This document shows, one piece after another, positions 28,164-37,217 of a DNA stretch of 64,000 nucleotides (its first letter is position 1; the number at the start of each line of letters is the position of its first letter). The DNA is taken from NCBI GenBank assembly GCA_025927475.1, contig JAICLL010000006.1, forward strand, positions 1 to 64,000. Reading direction: 5' to 3'. Source of the stretch: Pirellulales bacterium. GTDB taxonomy: Bacteria; Planctomycetota; Planctomycetia; Pirellulales; JAICIG01. The translations under genes were made by a program, and so were the position numbers. The notes under the pieces are model-generated. The model did no database searches. It was given only the letters and a program-made list of their open reading frames with translations, and was not told where the DNA came from.

Positions 28164-29387
28164 TTAACGTTCGCCCCAATCCCAGCAGTCGTGATCCGCC
28201 CATCTCGTCAGAATGTCGCGGTGGCGGCGCCCGTCGATGGCCACATCCAACAGCACCAGCCGCCCGCGGCGCGTCAGGTGAAACCTGCCGATTTCTGTCG
28301 CTTCGATATCGTCGGCCAGTTGGGAAGCTTTGGCCCGCGGCAGCGATTCCCACCGGCAAGCTTCGGTCATGAAATCGTCGAGCCGCGCACGCGCCTCAAC
28401 CGCCGAGCCGAAAGCCAACATCGAGCGGGCCTTGTTGTCCCAGAATTCCCAGCGCCGCTCGGGATGGCCCAGATGAAAAAAGTATTCCAACCCGATGTTG
28501 ATCTCCGGCGGCACCAGCCACTCGGGTAGCGGCTCGGGCGGCTCGGAGTCGCCTTCCGCGTCATGCCATCCTTTGCGCTTCGATTGCGTGTTAAATAGCG
28601 CATCGACGCTGATTTCATCGTCCGGAAACAACGGCGACTGGAATCGGTCGCCAATCCCGTGCCGAGCAACGAGCTCATAGCCGGCGTGCAACTCATAGAT
28701 CTCCACCGTCTCGGTGGCCGGTTCCAGCAGCCAGAGATGTGGTACGCCGGCCCGGCGGTAGACATCCATTCGCGGACCGCGGTCGAGCCACCGCGACGGG
28801 GCGACCAAGACTTCGGCGATCAAGTCGGGAGCGGCACAGAAATAATCGCCGTCGATCATGATGTCGGTTCGATCGGGACCATAATAATAAGCGTCGGGCG
28901 TCATGCCAGCCCAGGGAATCAACGCGATATCGACGCGGCTGCTGTGTTTGCCGCCGTGGCGCGACGAAAGTTCGCCAAACACCTGCCATAGGTTCAACTT
29001 GATGTCACCGGCGTCCAGCCAATGGTCCCAGCCCGTTTCGAGTCCCTCGGGCTGGCCGGGCCAGTAGTCGCGGCGGTTGAACGTATCTAGGAAGGCCCGG
29101 AACGCCCGGCCGTCGATGGGGAAATCGAGGTTGATCGGCCGCGGATAAAGTTGCATGCGGATGCCGCCAACTTCGGCCTCCCAGTTTTTCTGCGACTTGG
29201 TGATCGGTGTGGGAGACTCGACTTGCTTCCAGCGACGGAGCGTTTCCAGCCATTCATGGAAGTGGGCCTCCGCCTCGTCGCGGCCGCGGAAGGGAAATCT
29301 CCAATGCGAAACGCCTCTGATGAGTTCTAGTTTGTTGGACGGGACGCCAAAGAACATGACGTATTCGAGGCCGTAGATCGCATCCAT
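28164..29387 (-). CDS. Large Uma2-family (DUF820) restriction-endonuclease-fold protein with related N- and C-terminal flanking domains
   Basis: PDLIAEVLVAPSRWLDRGPRMDVYRRAGVPHLWLLEPATETVEIYEL is a Uma2 core; GLEYVMFFG...HEWLETLRRW and GLEYFFHLG...DDFMTEACRW flank it. Confidence 0.8.
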   Translation of the reverse strand: MDAIYGLEYVMFFGVPSNKLELIRGVSHWRFPFRGRDEAEAHFHEWLETLRRWKQVESPTPITKSQKNWEAEVGGIRMQLYPRPINLDFPIDGRAFRAFLDTFNRRDYWPGQPEGLETGWDHWLDAGDIKLNLWQVFGELSSRHGGKHSSRVDIALIPWAGMTPDAYYYGPDRTDIMIDGDYFCAAPDLIAEVLVAPSRWLDRGPRMDVYRRAGVPHLWLLEPATETVEIYELHAGYELVARHGIGDRFQSPLFPDDEISVDALFNTQSKRKGWHDAEGDSEPPEPLPEWLVPPEINIGLEYFFHLGHPERRWEFWDNKARSMLAFGSAVEARARLDDFMTEACRWESLPRAKASQLADDIEATEIGRFHLTRRGRLVLLDVAIDGRRHRDILTRWADHDCWDWGER

Positions 29388-29751
29388 TTTTTTGCTCCCG
29401 CAAAAATCGATTCAACTCGACGCGGTCGGTGTCGTTTCATTCGATTCGACCGAATTCCCGGGTGGCTCAAGGGGTCGCAGATTCGTCCAATCGCCGAATG
29501 GGACTTGGGCCAACGCTTGCATCTCACAATCAAGCGCAGCCGCAACGGCGGCAGCATCCCGAGAAGCTCGCTGTGCCGAGAATGAGATCGGCATCCAATT
29601 GCTCGCCTCTTATAAGTATTCACGCCCAACCGCCGCTGTACCTGTCCCTATTTTACCGGCCTGCCGAAGCGCCGGCAATTCGGGCCTTGCATGCGACCGC
29701 CGGCCAGCGACGCTCGCTGGGCCAGTGCGCGATGGAAGACACGGCGCGCGG

Positions 29752-30570
29752 CTACTTTCGGTACCATTCAATGTCGCATTTTGCGTGTGACTTTTCAAAC
29801 CTGAGCACCGCCTCGGTCGTGACCAGTGCATTTGCATTCAAATCGGCTTCCGTGAGATTTGGCAGTCGATCGAGGTGTTGGAAAACGGCGTCGGTGACTT
29901 TGGTCATCGACAATCCGACATCAATAAGCGATTGGCAATCGACGAGCTGGGCTACGCCCAAATCATCGACTTCGGTGCTGTATACATCCAGTTTCTCGAG
30001 TCTGGGATGTCGCGCGAGATACTTCATCCCGGCGCCGGTCACACGGGTGCCGCGCAAACCGAGATCTTCCAGTTCAGGCAGCGATTCCAGCCGTTCGAGG
30101 AACGCGTCCGACACTGTCGTCGCGTTGAGTTGCACGAAATCCAAAGACTTGATCTTGGAAAGCGTGGCCGCCGAGGCATCGGTGATCTTGGTTTCCTGCA
30201 ACCACAATTCACGAAGCGGTAAATGAACGATCAGGCGCAGGCCTTCGTCATCGATGTCAGCGTTGCTCAAGTCGAGCCGCCGAAGCTCCTTCAGGGCGGC
30301 CAGGTGCGCAAGTAGAGCGTTGTCGGCTTTACCGTGGCGAAGATCGACTTTGTTCGCGGTGCCGAAGAGCTCGGCTCCAAACCATTTTTCCAACCGCGAA
30401 GGCTCGCTGATGCCCATTTCCACGTTGCCAGCAGCTTGCCGAATGGCCGCGAACGCCGCCCACCGTTGATGCGCGTAATGGGAGAATAAAGCAACCACGA
30501 TCGAAACACACGTGAAGAGCACGAAGAACAGCCGAAGCGATATCTGAAGCCAGCGTTTTTTAGGTGACAT
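29752..30570 (-). CDS. Membrane-anchored leucine-rich-repeat protein
   Basis: MSPKKRWLQISLRLFFVLFTCVSIVVALFSHYA leader; LRRLDLSNADIDDEGLRLIVHLPLRELWLQETKITDAS..LEDLGLRGTRVTGAGMKYL repeats. Confidence 0.85.
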   Translation of the reverse strand: MSPKKRWLQISLRLFFVLFTCVSIVVALFSHYAHQRWAAFAAIRQAAGNVEMGISEPSRLEKWFGAELFGTANKVDLRHGKADNALLAHLAALKELRRLDLSNADIDDEGLRLIVHLPLRELWLQETKITDASAATLSKIKSLDFVQLNATTVSDAFLERLESLPELEDLGLRGTRVTGAGMKYLARHPRLEKLDVYSTEVDDLGVAQLVDCQSLIDVGLSMTKVTDAVFQHLDRLPNLTEADLNANALVTTEAVLRFEKSHAKCDIEWYRK

Positions 30571-30692
30571 TTTCGTTCACGGGGTCCTTGTCCCAGTAGG
30601 CGGTTCAAGCCGCCTTCTACGCGCTCAGCGAGGCAGCCCTCGTCGTCGCGGGCGCGCTAACTGCGCCATGGGCCCGCCCACGACGGCGACCT

Positions 30693-32630
30693 TTACTTCA
30701 TCGGCGCCAACCAAGCGCCGTGGACGACAAATTGCGATTCCTGACTGCCGAAATAGATGCGCGGCGGTTCACCGATCGTCCATGCATCGGGCGGCGCGGG
30801 AAGCGGCTCCGTCAGCAATGATGAAAAAATCGTTTCGCCCTCCGCGAACGCCTTAAATTCCTGATCGCGGACCCGCAACATGATTTCGACGATTTTGTCC
30901 TTGGGCAGCACAGGCTTGATCCAGCCGGCATCGCTGGCGCCGGCCAGGCTGGTCTTTGTGCCTTCGACGTCGAAAAGCAACAGCGATTGGCGGCCGCCCT
31001 GCACAAACCCGACGGCGAACTCCTTGTCGCCCGACCGTCGCTCGACGTCGACCGTCAGGTCGTATTGCGGAGGGACCGCCACCGGCACGGGCATGCGAGC
31101 CGTGGCGGTGAGCGGCGATTTCAGCGTGCCGGCATCGGTCTTCCAGTTGCCCGACACCGACTGCGGCAAGGAGCCAAGCTGGGCCAACACATCGACGACG
31201 TTTTTGCCATTGATCGGCGGCGGCACTTTCTCCAGGGCTTTGTCGTTGATGCCGGCGGCGTCGAGTGTGCGGCCGGCTTTCGCCAGATACTCGGCGAAAT
31301 TGGACGTCAGCGCCACCTCGTGAGCCTTGAGTTTTTCATTGCGCAGACGGACCATCTTGCGAAGATCGCGACCCGAGCCGACAATCATCCGTTCCAGCGC
31401 CGCGCGTTCGGCCGGATCGGTCACCTTGCTGCGGCAGAGTTTGATCACGGCGTTGGCGAAGGGCAAGCGGGTGGTCGGATTTTGCAGCCGCAGCACCATC
31501 GCGGCGCACCAGGCGCAGCGTTTGAAGTCGCCTTGGTCGCGGTAAAGAATGGCCAGATCTTCCCACATCTGGGCGCCCGCGACCGGAAACTTGGCCACGC
31601 CTTCGCGGTTGATGAACTCCGCTTCGTCGAGTTTCTTGTCGAGCGCCTTCAGCAGCGCGAAGCTGCGGTATTCGCTGGGGCGGCCCCAGGGGGCAATCTC
31701 CAGGGCTTGCAAGAAGAATTCTTCCGCTGCCGGAGAATCGCCGAATTTCTGCAGCATCACGCCGATGGCGCCGTAGATCGTCGGATTCTTGGGATTTTCG
31801 ACCAGTGCTTGCAGATAGAACTGCACCGCGAGCGCACGATAGAAGGCGGCCGGTCCCGACTTCTGCTGCTTGGCCTTCTCCAGCTTGCCGTATTCGGCCG
31901 ACATTTTGTTGGCCACATCGATGAGCTTGCCCGACTTCTTGGGATCCGTCGGCCGCTGGGCAAACGGCTTGAACGCGGTCAGTTGCAGTTGGTCGAGCGG
32001 CAGCGCGAAACCGACGCTCTCGCTGCCGGCGAACTTCAGCGTAACCAGCCCGATGATATTGCCTTCGCGGTCGCAAAGCGGTCCGCCCGAGTTGCCGGCG
32101 TTGATGGCGGCGTCGAATTGATAGTAGGCGACGCCTTCGATCTGCCGGCCGACTCCGCCGAGCAGCCCGGCGGTGATCGTCTTGGTCAACTTGACGCCGC
32201 CGCCCGCCGCCGGATTGCCGATCGCGTAGACGCGCTGGCCGGTCTGGGCTGGAGCTTTTGCCAGCGAGCCGACGCGCAACTCCGCGTTGTGCTCGCTGGG
32301 ATCGATCTGCACGAGCGCCAGGTCGGCGGTCGGATGTGCGCTGACGACTTTGACGTTTTTGAAAACCTTGGTCACCTCTTGCCCGTCGACGAGCACATCG
32401 ACCAGGCACTTGTAACGCAGCGGCACGCCCACGACATGCGCGTTGGTCAAGACCAGCCCCTTGGCGTCGATGAGAATGCCCGTGCCGTTGTTGGCGACGC
32501 TCTCGATGCCGACCACGCATCCTTTCACGCGATTGAACACGTCGACGGCTTCTTCTTCGGCCGCGCGGGCCGATGCGGCGATGCAAAACGAAACCCACGT
32601 CAAGCCGACAAGAAAACGAACCAGCGACAT
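30693..32630 (-). CDS. Secreted trypsin-like (S1C/HtrA-type) serine protease with TPR-like region
   Basis: Signal peptide; catalytic contexts TNAHVVG, TADLALVQI, INAGNSGGPL. Confidence 0.9.
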   Translation of the reverse strand: MSLVRFLVGLTWVSFCIAASARAAEEEAVDVFNRVKGCVVGIESVANNGTGILIDAKGLVLTNAHVVGVPLRYKCLVDVLVDGQEVTKVFKNVKVVSAHPTADLALVQIDPSEHNAELRVGSLAKAPAQTGQRVYAIGNPAAGGGVKLTKTITAGLLGGVGRQIEGVAYYQFDAAINAGNSGGPLCDREGNIIGLVTLKFAGSESVGFALPLDQLQLTAFKPFAQRPTDPKKSGKLIDVANKMSAEYGKLEKAKQQKSGPAAFYRALAVQFYLQALVENPKNPTIYGAIGVMLQKFGDSPAAEEFFLQALEIAPWGRPSEYRSFALLKALDKKLDEAEFINREGVAKFPVAGAQMWEDLAILYRDQGDFKRCAWCAAMVLRLQNPTTRLPFANAVIKLCRSKVTDPAERAALERMIVGSGRDLRKMVRLRNEKLKAHEVALTSNFAEYLAKAGRTLDAAGINDKALEKVPPPINGKNVVDVLAQLGSLPQSVSGNWKTDAGTLKSPLTATARMPVPVAVPPQYDLTVDVERRSGDKEFAVGFVQGGRQSLLLFDVEGTKTSLAGASDAGWIKPVLPKDKIVEIMLRVRDQEFKAFAEGETIFSSLLTEPLPAPPDAWTIGEPPRIYFGSQESQFVVHGAWLAPMK

Positions 32631-32852
32631 GCGACCAGCCTCGTGGCAACAGGAAGCAAGGAAGTTGCCCGATAGTGTACAGCGGCCGCAGACGGATAGC
32701 CAGGAAATTTTCAAGGTCCAGCCCGAAGCGATGAGGACGAATGGCTTCGTATGCCGCGAATTTGGTAACGTGGAGAAGGCGGTGGGACACGACACTCGTC
32801 GTTGAAGCGGCCGGTTCCCGACGCGGGGAATCCGCCATGACGCCCACCCGCG

Positions 32853-33707
32853 TCACGGCTCGAGCGGGTACGCGCCGCGGACGATATCGATGTACGGGTC
32901 GCTGGGGCTGCGCGGATTGTTCCAATAGGAAAGAACGGACCAGATCTGGCGGCCATCGAGTTCCGCTTCGAGCGGTCGCGACGTCATGCGGACCAACGTG
33001 TATTGCCAGTCCAGCGAGTCGCTCGCGCCGCGCACGGCCTCCAGCAACAGCAACGCTTCGGGATCGGTCCCTTCGGCGAAGGCATATAAAGCGCCGTCGA
33101 CAATGCCCGCCTTTTCGGCGGCAAAGCGGTAGATCGGGCGGCTCATCAAGCGCAGCTCGCTCGGCCGGTTCGTGGTAGCTTCCTTCATCACGACCCGGAA
33201 CCGCCGGGCGAGTTGCCCCATCTGCAGCAGCCGCCCTTTTTCGGTTGTCTTGGGCGGCGGAGCGTCGGGCAAGTCCCGCCCAGCCAGCTCGGCCGGCTTC
33301 GGCTGCCAGCGCTCGCCCTCCTCTCCCCGGCACTCCAGCGGCTCGTTGCTGAGCGAGGTGAACTCGCGCGAGATCTGGCCCTTGCTGCAGATCTCGATGG
33401 TGGCCGCCGCGCGCGGCCGCCCGTCCTCGAGCCAGAGGAACACGGCCGCGTCACTGAAAGCCTCGCGAACCGGGTTGTTGAAGTGGACGAGCGGCTCCTG
33501 CTTGTGCGCGAACGGCCGGTCGCTTCGAGCGGCCGCGGCAAGCGAATACGACTGGAATCGCTCACACAAGAAATCGAGTCGCCGCTGTTTTGCCTCGTCA
33601 GTGAACCTGGCGTCCTCGGCGGCCGCAGGCGCCGGCTGCGCAGTTGCGCAGGGCGGCAATACGAGCAGCAAAAGGGCCGATGCAATAATGGTTTTCATGC
33701 GCGACAT
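32853..33707 (-). CDS. Hypothetical secreted protein
   Basis: Signal peptide MKTIIASALLLLVLPPCATAQ; uninterrupted ORF. Confidence 0.7.
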   Translation of the reverse strand: MSRMKTIIASALLLLVLPPCATAQPAPAAAEDARFTDEAKQRRLDFLCERFQSYSLAAAARSDRPFAHKQEPLVHFNNPVREAFSDAAVFLWLEDGRPRAAATIEICSKGQISREFTSLSNEPLECRGEEGERWQPKPAELAGRDLPDAPPPKTTEKGRLLQMGQLARRFRVVMKEATTNRPSELRLMSRPIYRFAAEKAGIVDGALYAFAEGTDPEALLLLEAVRGASDSLDWQYTLVRMTSRPLEAELDGRQIWSVLSYWNNPRSPSDPYIDIVRGAYPLEP

Positions 33708-33843
33708 CCTTCCACCTCGGTGGGGGACTGGTGGCCGAAAGCGTCAACATATTCGGCCCAATTGCGCCAAGTCAAGGTTTACGACACCGCTCTGCTGCCA
33801 ACCCTTTTGCAATACGCTCCCTGTGGGCGTCGTCCGCCGACGG

Positions 33844-34233
33844 CTACGGCAGCGGATTCGTGCAAATGATCTTGCAGCTTGGCAGCTTGATCAGGTAAGC
33901 GACCAGGATCGGGGCGATGATCGTCGCCAAAGCGCCACCGACGAGCTTGGCAAACAGATGCTTCGTCTTCGCCGAGGCCACTGCCTTGGCCATGCCGCCG
34001 GCCCCGAGCGTGTCGAGCAGCGTGTACGCGCCGAGAACCAGTTTGCTTAGTTTGCCCGCCTTGATCTGCTGGGCTTGGAAGCGGGTAAGCCGTTTTTGCT
34101 GGACGAGTGAATCGACGAGCTCGGCGACGTCTTTCGGGGACGCCTGGGGCGGCACGAAGGGCTCCAGCTTTTCCGGCGCAATGATACCGCTGGCGGAAAG
34201 TTGGCTGACGACGGATTCGACGGCGGTGCTCAT
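33844..34233 (-). CDS. Truncated Ser/Thr kinase-derived protein: kinase N-terminal linker and glycine loop followed by TM segment
   Basis: DVAELVDSLVQQKRLTRFQAQQIKAGKLSKLVLGAYTLLDTLGAGGM resembles planctomycete STPK N-termini, then LVGGALATIIAPILVAYLI; no HRD/DFG. Confidence 0.7.
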   Translation of the reverse strand: MSTAVESVVSQLSASGIIAPEKLEPFVPPQASPKDVAELVDSLVQQKRLTRFQAQQIKAGKLSKLVLGAYTLLDTLGAGGMAKAVASAKTKHLFAKLVGGALATIIAPILVAYLIKLPSCKIICTNPLP

Positions 34234-34399
34234 TCCTGGCCAATTATAAACCAGCCGGAGCCACCGCGGAAACATCGCCAAGTCAAAAAAAGTTTATGTT
34301 CCACCTATTTACCCGGCCCCTCGCATCAAGACAGGGTTTGGGCTGCCTCAACGGTCTCAAAACATGCGGACGATTGGTGCCGAAGCACGTTCCGCTGAT

Positions 34400-35149
34400 C
34401 TAAGGCGACCGGGAAGGCAGCCAATCCGCGAAGCGTGTCGGGCCGAGCCGCGGGTGATCGCCGGGAGTAAGGCTTTGGTCGTTCACCGCGGTGCCGTAGT
34501 AGAGCGCCTGGCGATCGGTAATGACTGTCCGCGCGTCGCCGGCTGCTTTGAGGAATTGCCGCACGAGATCATCTTGCCGAATCGGGTCGGGACCGGCCAG
34601 ATCGAAAGTGCCATTCAACGGCTCGGCCAGCGCCGCCTCGGCCACGACCACGGCGACGTCATCCGCGGCAATGGGCTGCATCAGAACCGGCGGAACGCGA
34701 ACAGTCTGCCCCTCCGTCGCGAACTGGACGATTCCGCCGACGAACTCGAAGAACTGCGTGGCACGCACGATGGTGTAAGGAATCGGTGAAGCCTTGATGA
34801 GTGTTTCCTGGGTCAATTTGGCGCGGAAGTAACCACTCGCCAGCAGGCGGTCGGTACCGACGACCGACAACGCCACATGATGGCCGACGCCCGCCGCGGC
34901 TTCGGCGGCCAGGAGGTTGCGACTTGATGTCTCAAAAAACGCCATCACTGCGCTATCCTCCCACGAGGGCGCGTTGGCGACATCGACTACCACCTGAGCG
35001 CCGGCGAGCGCTTGCGCGAGTCCCTCGCCTGTGATGGTGTCGACGCCGGTCGAGGGTGACGCCGCCACCACCTGATGGCGGTGCTGACGAAGATTCACCA
35101 CGACCTTTTTGCCAATCAGTCCGGTGCCGCCGATGACGATGATCTTCAT
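34400..35149 (-). CDS. NmrA-like/SDR NAD(P)-binding protein
   Basis: MKIIVIGGTGLIGKKVVVNLRQHRHQVVAASPSTGVDTITGEGLAQALAGAQVVVDVANAPS. Confidence 0.92.
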   Translation of the reverse strand: MKIIVIGGTGLIGKKVVVNLRQHRHQVVAASPSTGVDTITGEGLAQALAGAQVVVDVANAPSWEDSAVMAFFETSSRNLLAAEAAAGVGHHVALSVVGTDRLLASGYFRAKLTQETLIKASPIPYTIVRATQFFEFVGGIVQFATEGQTVRVPPVLMQPIAADDVAVVVAEAALAEPLNGTFDLAGPDPIRQDDLVRQFLKAAGDARTVITDRQALYYGTAVNDQSLTPGDHPRLGPTRFADWLPSRSP

Positions 35150-35156
35150 GAGTGAA

Positions 35157-37067
35157 CTATCGGTCGCTGGCGACCGCGCTGGTGTCTTGCTCGACCTCGA
35201 TCAGCCGGTCGATCTCGGGGTTTGCTACTTCCTGCCGGCTGCCGTCGGGCCAAATGACCGTCAGACGGTCGATTTCAGTTGCGTCGCCCAGTCCAAAGGT
35301 GACGGGCAACTCGACCTGCGACAGGTAACTGCGCGTGGGCATCACCTGGCGGCTCAGCAACTCGCCGGCCACCTCAGCCTCGATTCGCGCGCCAATGGCG
35401 TCGTGGTTGGCCCGCGTGCCGCGCAGCTTCACCCGCAGCCAATGATGTCCGAGCGATTGATCGTTGCGCAGCAGTCGCGGTCGGCTGCCAATGGCCGTAA
35501 TCAACACATCCAAATCGCCGTCGCCATCGATGTCGGCATAAGTCGCTCCGCGGCCTACCATCGGCCTGGCGAAATCGTCGCCGCAATTGTCCTCGGGCAC
35601 TCGGCAAAACTCGCTGTCGGCCTCGCTGCCGCAGTTCCAAAACAAATGCGGCGGCTGCTCGTAGCGCTGGCTCTCTTGCACCTTTTGAATGTCTTCTTCC
35701 AGATGCCCGTTGGCGGTGAACACATCGAGCCGGCGATCGAGATCGTAGTCGAAGAAGAACAGGCCAAACTTCAGCAGCAGTCGCGAGGCCGGGCCGATGC
35801 CGGTCGAAACCGCCTCATCGACAAACTGCGGCATGCCCTCCGAAGGTTCGGCCTCTTGCGAAACATATAGCGCCGTCGGTTCGTTTGAGAAATTGCCGAT
35901 GCCGATGGCCATCGTGCGGTCGTTGCGAATGCAGGCACAATCGATGCCCATCGCGCCGCGGGCACGGCCATCGGGGTCGAAAGCCACGCCAGCAATGGCC
36001 CCCGTCTCGTCGAACGTGCCGTTGCGCTGGTTGTGAAACAGCAGGTTCTGCACGGTGTCGTCGGCCACCACCAGGTCGATCCAGCCGTCGCCGTCCAGGT
36101 CGGCAGGCGCAACGCCCAGGGCTTTGGGCAGCGGCACGCCGGTGTCGAGATTGCGGACCTGCACGCCGGCCTCGGCCGACACATCGGCAAACTTGCCTTG
36201 GCCATCGTTGCGGTAGAGATAAGGAAAGGCGCCCTCAAAGGCGTCGGGCCGACAGTAGGCTCGGCCTTGACCCTTGAGCGTGCAATTCAGGCCCAGGTCG
36301 ATTTCTTTGGTCCAGCGAATGTAGTTGGCCACAAACAGATCGAGATCGCCGTCGTTGTCGTAGTCGAACCAACTGCAACTGGTGCTCCACGATTCTTCGC
36401 CGCCGGCCACGCCGGCCGCGGCGGTGACGTCGACGAACCTGCCCGACTCGTTGTGAAATAGCCGGTTGGGGCCGACGGTCGAGACGAACAGATCGACCCA
36501 GCCATCGTTGTCGTAATCGCCGACAGCCACGCCCATGCCGTAGCAGGTGACCGCCAAACCGCACTCGGCGGTCACGTTCTCAAAATTCCCCTTGCCGTCG
36601 TTGCGGTATAAGGCCAGCGTGGGGTCGGCGGCATCGGCCGGCTTGTGATCGGGCCAGTAGCACGAATTGACCAGCAACAGGTCCTGGTCGCCGTCGCGGT
36701 CGAAGTCGAAGAAGGCGCAGCCACCGCCCATGGTTTCGGGCAAAAGCTTGTCGCCATAGGCTCCGTTGACATGCACAAAGTCGATGCCCGCCGCCTGCGT
36801 GATGTCGGTGAAATGCACCTCGGGCAGCTCTGCTTGGAGCGCTTTGCGCATCTGCGCCGAAACGCGATTTTCGTCGTGCGAGACGGCAACGGTGGCGGGG
36901 CGGGTGGCCCAATAGATGCCGCCCGCCGCGGTGGCGGCCACGACCGCGATCACCGCCAACGACCAACGAAATGCCCGCCCAATGACGGCGTCGTCGCGTT
37001 CCAGGTCGTCTTGCTCGTTCGCCTCGTCGCGGGGCGGTAGTTTTCTTGCTGCGTTTCGATCACTCAC
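35157..37067 (-). CDS. FG-GAP/VCBS repeat and ASPIC/UnbV (CRTAC1-like) domain protein
   Basis: N-terminal TM; repeated DxDxDGD-type motifs (FFDFDRDGDQDLLLVN, DYDNDGWVDLFVS, DLDGDGWIDLVV); C-terminal LRVKLRGTRANHDAIGARIEAE. Confidence 0.94.
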   Translation of the reverse strand: MSDRNAARKLPPRDEANEQDDLERDDAVIGRAFRWSLAVIAVVAATAAGGIYWATRPATVAVSHDENRVSAQMRKALQAELPEVHFTDITQAAGIDFVHVNGAYGDKLLPETMGGGCAFFDFDRDGDQDLLLVNSCYWPDHKPADAADPTLALYRNDGKGNFENVTAECGLAVTCYGMGVAVGDYDNDGWVDLFVSTVGPNRLFHNESGRFVDVTAAAGVAGGEESWSTSCSWFDYDNDGDLDLFVANYIRWTKEIDLGLNCTLKGQGRAYCRPDAFEGAFPYLYRNDGQGKFADVSAEAGVQVRNLDTGVPLPKALGVAPADLDGDGWIDLVVADDTVQNLLFHNQRNGTFDETGAIAGVAFDPDGRARGAMGIDCACIRNDRTMAIGIGNFSNEPTALYVSQEAEPSEGMPQFVDEAVSTGIGPASRLLLKFGLFFFDYDLDRRLDVFTANGHLEEDIQKVQESQRYEQPPHLFWNCGSEADSEFCRVPEDNCGDDFARPMVGRGATYADIDGDGDLDVLITAIGSRPRLLRNDQSLGHHWLRVKLRGTRANHDAIGARIEAEVAGELLSRQVMPTRSYLSQVELPVTFGLGDATEIDRLTVIWPDGSRQEVANPEIDRLIEVEQDTSAVASDR

Positions 37068-37120
37068 CTATTCTCTCCTGCTTCACTCGGTATGTTGATG
37101 TGTTCGCTTGGTTTGTCGCG

Positions 37121-37210
37121 TTTGTCGCCTTTAGCTCCGCGAAAGTAGCGTCGTATTGCTCCACCGAAGTTGACAGTGGTCCGCTGCTTTTCGCGGAGCG
37201 AAAGGCGACA
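37121..37210. repeat. Large inverted repeat GTCGCCTTTAGCTCCGCGAAAGTAGCG...CGCTGCTTTTCGCGGAGCGAAAGGCGAC
   Basis: About 27-bp arms separated by about 35 nt; sits between two co-directional genes. Confidence 0.9.
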
Positions 37211-37217
37211 AAACCGC

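Noticed and set aside
30987-32675. 562-aa plus-strand ORF
   Set aside because: Antisense shadow of the trypsin-like protease
31336-33333. 665-aa minus-strand ORF
   Set aside because: Alternate frame over two well-supported genes; Arg/Pro-rich low-complexity translation
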